NCBI RefSeq assembly: GCF_042434745.1
Contig: NZ_JBHLSS010000028.1
Strand: one strand, 5' to 3'
From: Azotobacter paspali
GTDB lineage: Bacteria > Pseudomonadota > Gammaproteobacteria > Pseudomonadales > Pseudomonadaceae
Length of the DNA stretch: 64,000 bases
A program made the position numbers and the translations under genes. Positions 60,824 to 64,000 of this stretch are shown here, in pieces. Each line of letters begins with the position of its first letter. The first letter of the stretch is position 1. The notes under the pieces were generated by a model. The model saw nothing but the letters and a program-made list of their open reading frames with translations. It made no database searches and was not told the DNA's origin.

Positions 60824-62016
60824 GCGCCGCTTATCCGTACCCGATCTGCCGCGTGGTTGTGGACGGCCGCGACATCACCGCCGTCATCAGCCCGCGCCTG
60901 ATCGCCATCAGCCTCACTGACAACCGCGGCCTGGAGGCCGACACATTGGACATCCAGCTCAGCGACCACGACGGGCTGCTCGCCATCCCACCGCGCGGCG
61001 CCACCGTGCGGCTCTGGCTGGGCTGGAGCGATAGCGGCCTGGTCGACAAGGGCAGCTATACGGTCGACGAAACAGAGCACAGCGGTGCCCCCGACGTGCT
61101 GTCGATCCGCGCCCGTTCGGCTGACATGCGCGAAGGGCTGAAGACCAAACGCGAGCGTAGTTGGGACCAGAAAGCCCTGGGCGACGTCATCCAGGCCATT
61201 GCCACCAGCAACGGCCTCGAGACCGTCATCGCGCCGAGCGTCGCGCAGATCCCGCTGGCACACCTCGACCAGGCCAACGAGAGCGACGCCAACCTGCTGG
61301 CCCGCCTGGGCGAGCAGCACGACGCCATCGCCACCGTGAAGGCCGGCCGGCTGCTGTTCATGCCGGCGGGCAAGAGCACCACCGCCAGTGGCCTGCCGCT
61401 GCCGCACATCACCATGACCCGCGCGGACGGCGACCAGCACCGCTTCCTGCAGGCCGACCGCGACAGCTACAGCGGCGTGCGCGCCTACTACTACGACACC
61501 AACAGCGCCGAGAAGAAGGAGGCGATCGCCGGCACCAAGGACAATCTCAAGGACTTGCGCCACGTCCACACCGACCAAGCTAGTGCCCTGAACGCCGCCC
61601 GGGGCGAGTGGAGCCGCCTGCAGCGCGGCACAGCGACGCTCAGCTACAGCCTGGCCAGGGGCCGCCCGGACCTGATCCCCGAGTTGACCTACACCCTGAC
61701 CGGCATCAAGGACGAGATCGCCGCCATCACTTGGGTCGGCTCGCATGTGGCGCACAGCTTCACGGCCGACACCTATACCACCAGCCTGGAGCTGGAATCC
61801 AAGTTGCCGGATGGCGATGAGGTCCTCGACCTGGCCGAGGAGGTGGCCGACTACACCGGCGTCCTGGCCTGGTACCGGGACGAGAAGACGGGCAAGGAAA
61901 GCAAGGTCACCGCCGGAGATCAGACCCGGCCCAAGCGCCTGACGCCGCTTTACACGAGCAAGGCGGCGGCAGAGCGGGCGGTGGAGAAGGAGTGGAAGAA
62001 GATGCAGGCGGCATAG
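60820..62016 (+). CDS. D: P2-like tail/late control protein D
   Basis: A 398-residue gpD-family baseplate hub protein. It shows YPYPICRVVVDGRDITAVIS and LIAISLTDNRGLEADTLDIQ near the start, DQANESDANLLARLGEQHD in the middle, and ends with a basic tail (AAAERAVEKEWKKMQAA). It is the last late gene, as in P2. The ATG at 60820 follows GGAG. Confidence 0.95.
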   Translation: MSAAYPYPICRVVVDGRDITAVISPRLIAISLTDNRGLEADTLDIQLSDHDGLLAIPPRGATVRLWLGWSDSGLVDKGSYTVDETEHSGAPDVLSIRARSADMREGLKTKRERSWDQKALGDVIQAIATSNGLETVIAPSVAQIPLAHLDQANESDANLLARLGEQHDAIATVKAGRLLFMPAGKSTTASGLPLPHITMTRADGDQHRFLQADRDSYSGVRAYYYDTNSAEKKEAIAGTKDNLKDLRHVHTDQASALNAARGEWSRLQRGTATLSYSLARGRPDLIPELTYTLTGIKDEIAAITWVGSHVAHSFTADTYTTSLELESKLPDGDEVLDLAEEVADYTGVLAWYRDEKTGKESKVTAGDQTRPKRLTPLYTSKAAAERAVEKEWKKMQAA

Positions 62017-62182
62017 GGGCAGCAGGTATAGTGATTTCCACCATACCTTGGCGTGTAGCCTGAGCTGTCACCATTTCGGTGACAACTGAACCGTTGTGAT
62101 TTCCCCAATGGTCTGAAGACAGTGCACAGCGCTATCGATGGGGGTTCGCGCAAGTGTTGGGTTTTTCAGCGCTGAGGAAGAA

Positions 62183-62209
62183 AAGGGTACCCGTACTGTG
62201 GGTACCCTT
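62183..62209 (-). terminator. Hairpin with minus-strand T-tract
   Basis: A 10-bp stem AAGGGTACCC/GGGTACCCTT with a 7-base loop. On the minus strand it is followed by TTTTCTT, so it probably ends leftward transcripts converging on gene D. Confidence 0.55.
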
Positions 62210-62217
62210 GGCGGGGG

Positions 62218-62340
62218 CGCGACCGCGCCGAACGGGGTGCCCCAGATGTCCAGTATGACCGCCGGCAACTGCTCGGCCTGACCGCAGATGACCTTGAGCT
62301 GATCCGCGACCGCCTGCTCGAGCACCTGGAGGTGCTGGGT
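62218..62340 (+). pseudogene. Duplicated C-terminal fragment of tail completion gene S
   Basis: In one plus-strand frame the segment reads RDRAERGAPDVQYDRRQLLG and then LTADDLELIRDRLLEHLEV. This parallels the gpS end (RDRVERDGPEVQYDTRQLLG, LTDSDIELIRDRLLEHLAG) encoded at about 47840-47956. There is no start or upstream domain. It is a diverged relic from another phage or a duplication. Confidence 0.75.
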
Positions 62341-62382
62341 GTTCGAGGCGCCGGCGGTAGCGGAGCAATAGCCATGAAACCG

Positions 62383-62407
62383 GAAGGGCGCCACCAGGGC
62401 GCCCTTC
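62383..62407 (-). terminator. Hairpin downstream of the 57-residue minus-strand gene
   Basis: A 10-bp perfect stem (GAAGGGCGCC and its complement) with a 5-base loop, six bases past the stop of the gene at 62414. The T-tract is weak on both strands. Confidence 0.5.
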
Positions 62408-62413
62408 GTCCAT

Positions 62414-62587
62414 CTACTCCTGCATGTCGCCAGATTCGGCTTCACTGCGGTTCTTCGTGTTGGCCAGGGCCTCGACGAAGCGCATCAGGCTGTTCTGGTC
62501 GGTGCTGGACATCTTGCGCAATGCGACCAGCAGGGCCTTCTCGATGGTGCTGAGTTCGGTGGTTTTCTGGTCAAAGTCGCTATTCAT
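62414..62587 (-). CDS. Small hypothetical phage protein
   Basis: A 57-residue protein with MNSDFDQKTTELSTIEKALL at the start and an overall helical, charged composition. A GGAG site 7-8 bases upstream of the ATG and a hairpin after the stop support a real gene. Function is unknown; I see no DNA-binding or membrane motif. Confidence 0.6.
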   Translation of the reverse strand: MNSDFDQKTTELSTIEKALLVALRKMSSTDQNSLMRFVEALANTKNRSEAESGDMQE

Positions 62588-62739
62588 CAGGCTACTCCGT
62601 TACGGATTTATGACTAAATCCAACGGTAACGGCAGATAAGAATGCGGGTTTTGCGTGAAAAAGCCCTGTCCGCTTGCTTGATACAGTAAAGGCAGAAATG
62701 AGCCCCGCATGGGGCAGGGCTCGTTCTCTTACGAGTTGA

Positions 62740-63438
62740 TCATTTGCATAGGCTCTCGCACGGCACTCCATCGTTGTCCCGATCCAGCCGGCCATTCCCG
62801 CACTCGGTCAGATGGAATTCGGCTTCGGCGCAGTTGCTCATCTGCCCACATGTTTTCCGAGTCGAGCAACTGAAGCCGGAGCTGCTGGAGCTGGCGACTA
62901 CAGGGGCGGGGCGCTTCTCGGTGACGGGTACCGAGGAGGCCTCACGCTTCTCCTGCCGCTGATCGCGGGCCGCACGGCGCCATTCCCACGGGGGAATGCG
63001 CTCTGACTCTGGTAGGGCCCACAGGCCGCGCTTGGCCTTGCGCGACTGATCTTCGAGCATGAGGAGGGCCTTGTCCTTGTTGTACTGGCGATAGACCCAA
63101 GCAGCGCCCTGGCTGACCAGTTGTGCATTAACGTCGACATCGCCGACATGGACACGGCCAACGGAGCGCCCGTAGCGGTCGGTCTCTTGCACGTGCACGC
63201 TGACCTCCCGGCCGAACACCATGTCGCTTAGCGCCTGTTTGGATTTGCTGCCGTAAGGCTGCTTGGACTCGGGAGTGTCGATCTCGGCCATGCGGACTTT
63301 GACCTGCTTCTTCGCATCGGTCAGGCAGGTAAATGTGTCGCCGTCGGACACGCCAACCACCTTGCAAGTGATGTGTTCGGCGGAAGCGAGTGTGGCTACG
63401 ACGGACAGCAGCAGGGCTGCAATGATCCTTGAATGCAT
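62740..63438 (-). CDS. Secreted thermonuclease-like protein with excalibur domain
   Basis: A 232-residue protein: signal peptide (about 1-20), then a staphylococcal-nuclease domain with the catalytic pattern VSDGDTFTC, KVRMAEIDTPES, and DRYGRSVGRVHVG (the conserved Arg, Asp and Arg residues). A low-complexity linker precedes a C-terminal excalibur calcium-binding motif (DRDNDGVPCESLC) with paired Cys. It would cleave DNA or RNA in the periplasm or outside. Such genes are common prophage cargo. Confidence 0.9.
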   Translation of the reverse strand: MHSRIIAALLLSVVATLASAEHITCKVVGVSDGDTFTCLTDAKKQVKVRMAEIDTPESKQPYGSKSKQALSDMVFGREVSVHVQETDRYGRSVGRVHVGDVDVNAQLVSQGAAWVYRQYNKDKALLMLEDQSRKAKRGLWALPESERIPPWEWRRAARDQRQEKREASSVPVTEKRPAPVVASSSSSGFSCSTRKTCGQMSNCAEAEFHLTECGNGRLDRDNDGVPCESLCK

Positions 63439-63462
63439 ATCTCCAAATATTCCTTGTGTTGA

Positions 63463-63828
63463 TCAATCATCTTTCTTTGTTGCGTGGGTCGCCGTCGTCT
63501 CTGCCAGCGCATCGACCAATCTATCCAACGAGGCCTGGTCGGCTTGGCCAAGGCTCCGGTATTTCTCGACCATTGTGCTTTCCTTCTCGGAAAGGGTCTC
63601 GGCAGCCATCGGCACGCGGTTGCCTGTCAGCACATACAGCACGTCGACGCCGGCAGCGGAAGCGGCAGCAAGGTAGGCAGCATCTGGGCTGCGCTCACCC
63701 TTTTCGTAGTTGAACTGCGAATTTTTCGTCACGCCGGTTATGGCTGCGAATTCCGTTTGGTTCATACCCAAACGGAGCCGCTCTTCTTTGAGACGGTCAC
63801 CAATTCCCACAACTTTCTCCAATGGCAT
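63463..63828 (-). CDS. XRE-family phage repressor-like regulator
   Basis: A 121-residue protein with an N-terminal helix-turn-helix (IGDRLKEERLRLGMNQTEFA with the second helix in ITGVTKNSQFNYEKGERSPD) and a helical C-terminal tail. It is likely the lysogeny repressor of the prophage. I take the ATG at 63828; 15 more upstream codons are open but unlike the family. It is divergent to the gene at 63907. Confidence 0.82.
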   Translation of the reverse strand: MPLEKVVGIGDRLKEERLRLGMNQTEFAAITGVTKNSQFNYEKGERSPDAAYLAAASAAGVDVLYVLTGNRVPMAAETLSEKESTMVEKYRSLGQADQASLDRLVDALAETTATHATKKDD

Positions 63829-63906
63829 GTTGACATGACCACATTCGTGGGAAAAAATCGCTCTACAAATCACACGTTTTTACACACTTTCACACGGTTA
63901 GGAACT
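63829..63906. promoter_or_regulatory. Divergent control region with CACAC repeats
   Basis: The 78-bp interval between the divergent repressor and the gene at 63907 is AT-rich. It carries CACAC three times (63872-63897, as CACACG, ACACAC and CACACGG) and a TTGACA at 63830-63835. It is the expected place for repressor operators and the early promoter. Confidence 0.5.
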
Positions 63907-64000
63907 ATGCCCAAGCCATCAGACCACGACAAGGCGGTGAAAACCCCCGAGGAGGCTCGCGCTGCGTTCGATGCGATGGGCATATCAGTCCAGGAGTTCG
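63907..64000 (+). CDS. Early phage gene, partial (runs off the right edge)
   Basis: The first 31 residues (MPKPSDHDKAVKTPEEARAA, then FDAMGISVQEF) are visible. The pattern TPEEARAAFDAMGISVQEF resembles the start of small phage DNA-binding proteins of the BcepMu gp16 type. The match is too short to name it firmly. It is divergent from the repressor, as expected for the first early gene. Confidence 0.55.
   Translation, partial: MPKPSDHDKAVKTPEEARAAFDAMGISVQEF

Overview
The window looks like a chromosomal segment of a high-GC gammaproteobacterium of the Pseudomonadaceae. The order envC-ctpA / hisF-hisA-hisH-hisB / asmA-mutY-yggX-tRNA-Phe is the conserved Pseudomonas arrangement. A Ni-carbon monoxide dehydrogenase operon and Gac/Rsm-type small RNA signals point to Azotobacter or a close relative. 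The genus is an inference from gene content, not a database match.

Layout. 1-500 and 8844-9615 hold copies of a dispersed palindrome-containing repeat and insertion-sequence debris. 502-3107 encodes a murein hydrolase activator (EnvC) and a C-terminal processing protease. 3157-6280 (minus strand) is a hisBHAF operon with a small DUF2164 gene inside it. 6608-6997 is a small glycine-zipper protein. 7268-8461 is a MITE followed by an AT-rich, secreted RraA-like gene that looks foreign. 9616-13702 encodes a PanZ-like acetyltransferase, AsmA, MutY and YggX, followed by two identical tRNA-Phe genes. 14109-19618 is a CO-oxidation operon (cooF, cooS, an FAD/NAD oxidoreductase, cooC, a His-rich putative nickel protein and HupE) with a CooA-type operator upstream. 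19674-19889 is an RsmZ/RsmY-like sRNA with a GacA box. 20030-33766 holds a metallo-beta-lactamase-fold hydrolase, a phosphoethanolamine transferase, a decayed [NiFe]-hydrogenase remnant, a second MITE, a transglutaminase/ATP-grasp/DUF2126 cluster and a methyltransferase. A tRNA-Thr gene follows at 34032.

From about 34108 to beyond the right edge is a P2-like prophage. Its structural genes follow P2 order: Q P (minus strand), O N M L X, lysis genes, R S V W J I, tail fibre, FI FII E E' T U D. Three copies of a 19-bp palindrome lie where P2 has its Ogr-activated late promoters, and the E/E' pair carries the T TTT TTG frameshift site. A small minus-strand gene, a secreted nuclease and an XRE repressor close the window. 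No integrase or Ogr gene is in view.

The most striking locus is 34801-37391, at the prophage left end. It is one apparent operon: promoter with an embedded palindromic operator; two small acidic proteins of unknown family; a 422-residue protein whose C-terminal part resembles Csy2/Cas5f and whose N-terminal part weakly resembles a piece of Csy1/Cas8f; an Aca2-like anti-CRISPR-associated regulator; then five type I-F CRISPR-repeat-like hairpins in 46-47 bp units with near-identical 18-19 nt 'spacers', ending in a terminator. I read it as a candidate protein-plus-RNA anti-CRISPR operon that mimics type I-F components.
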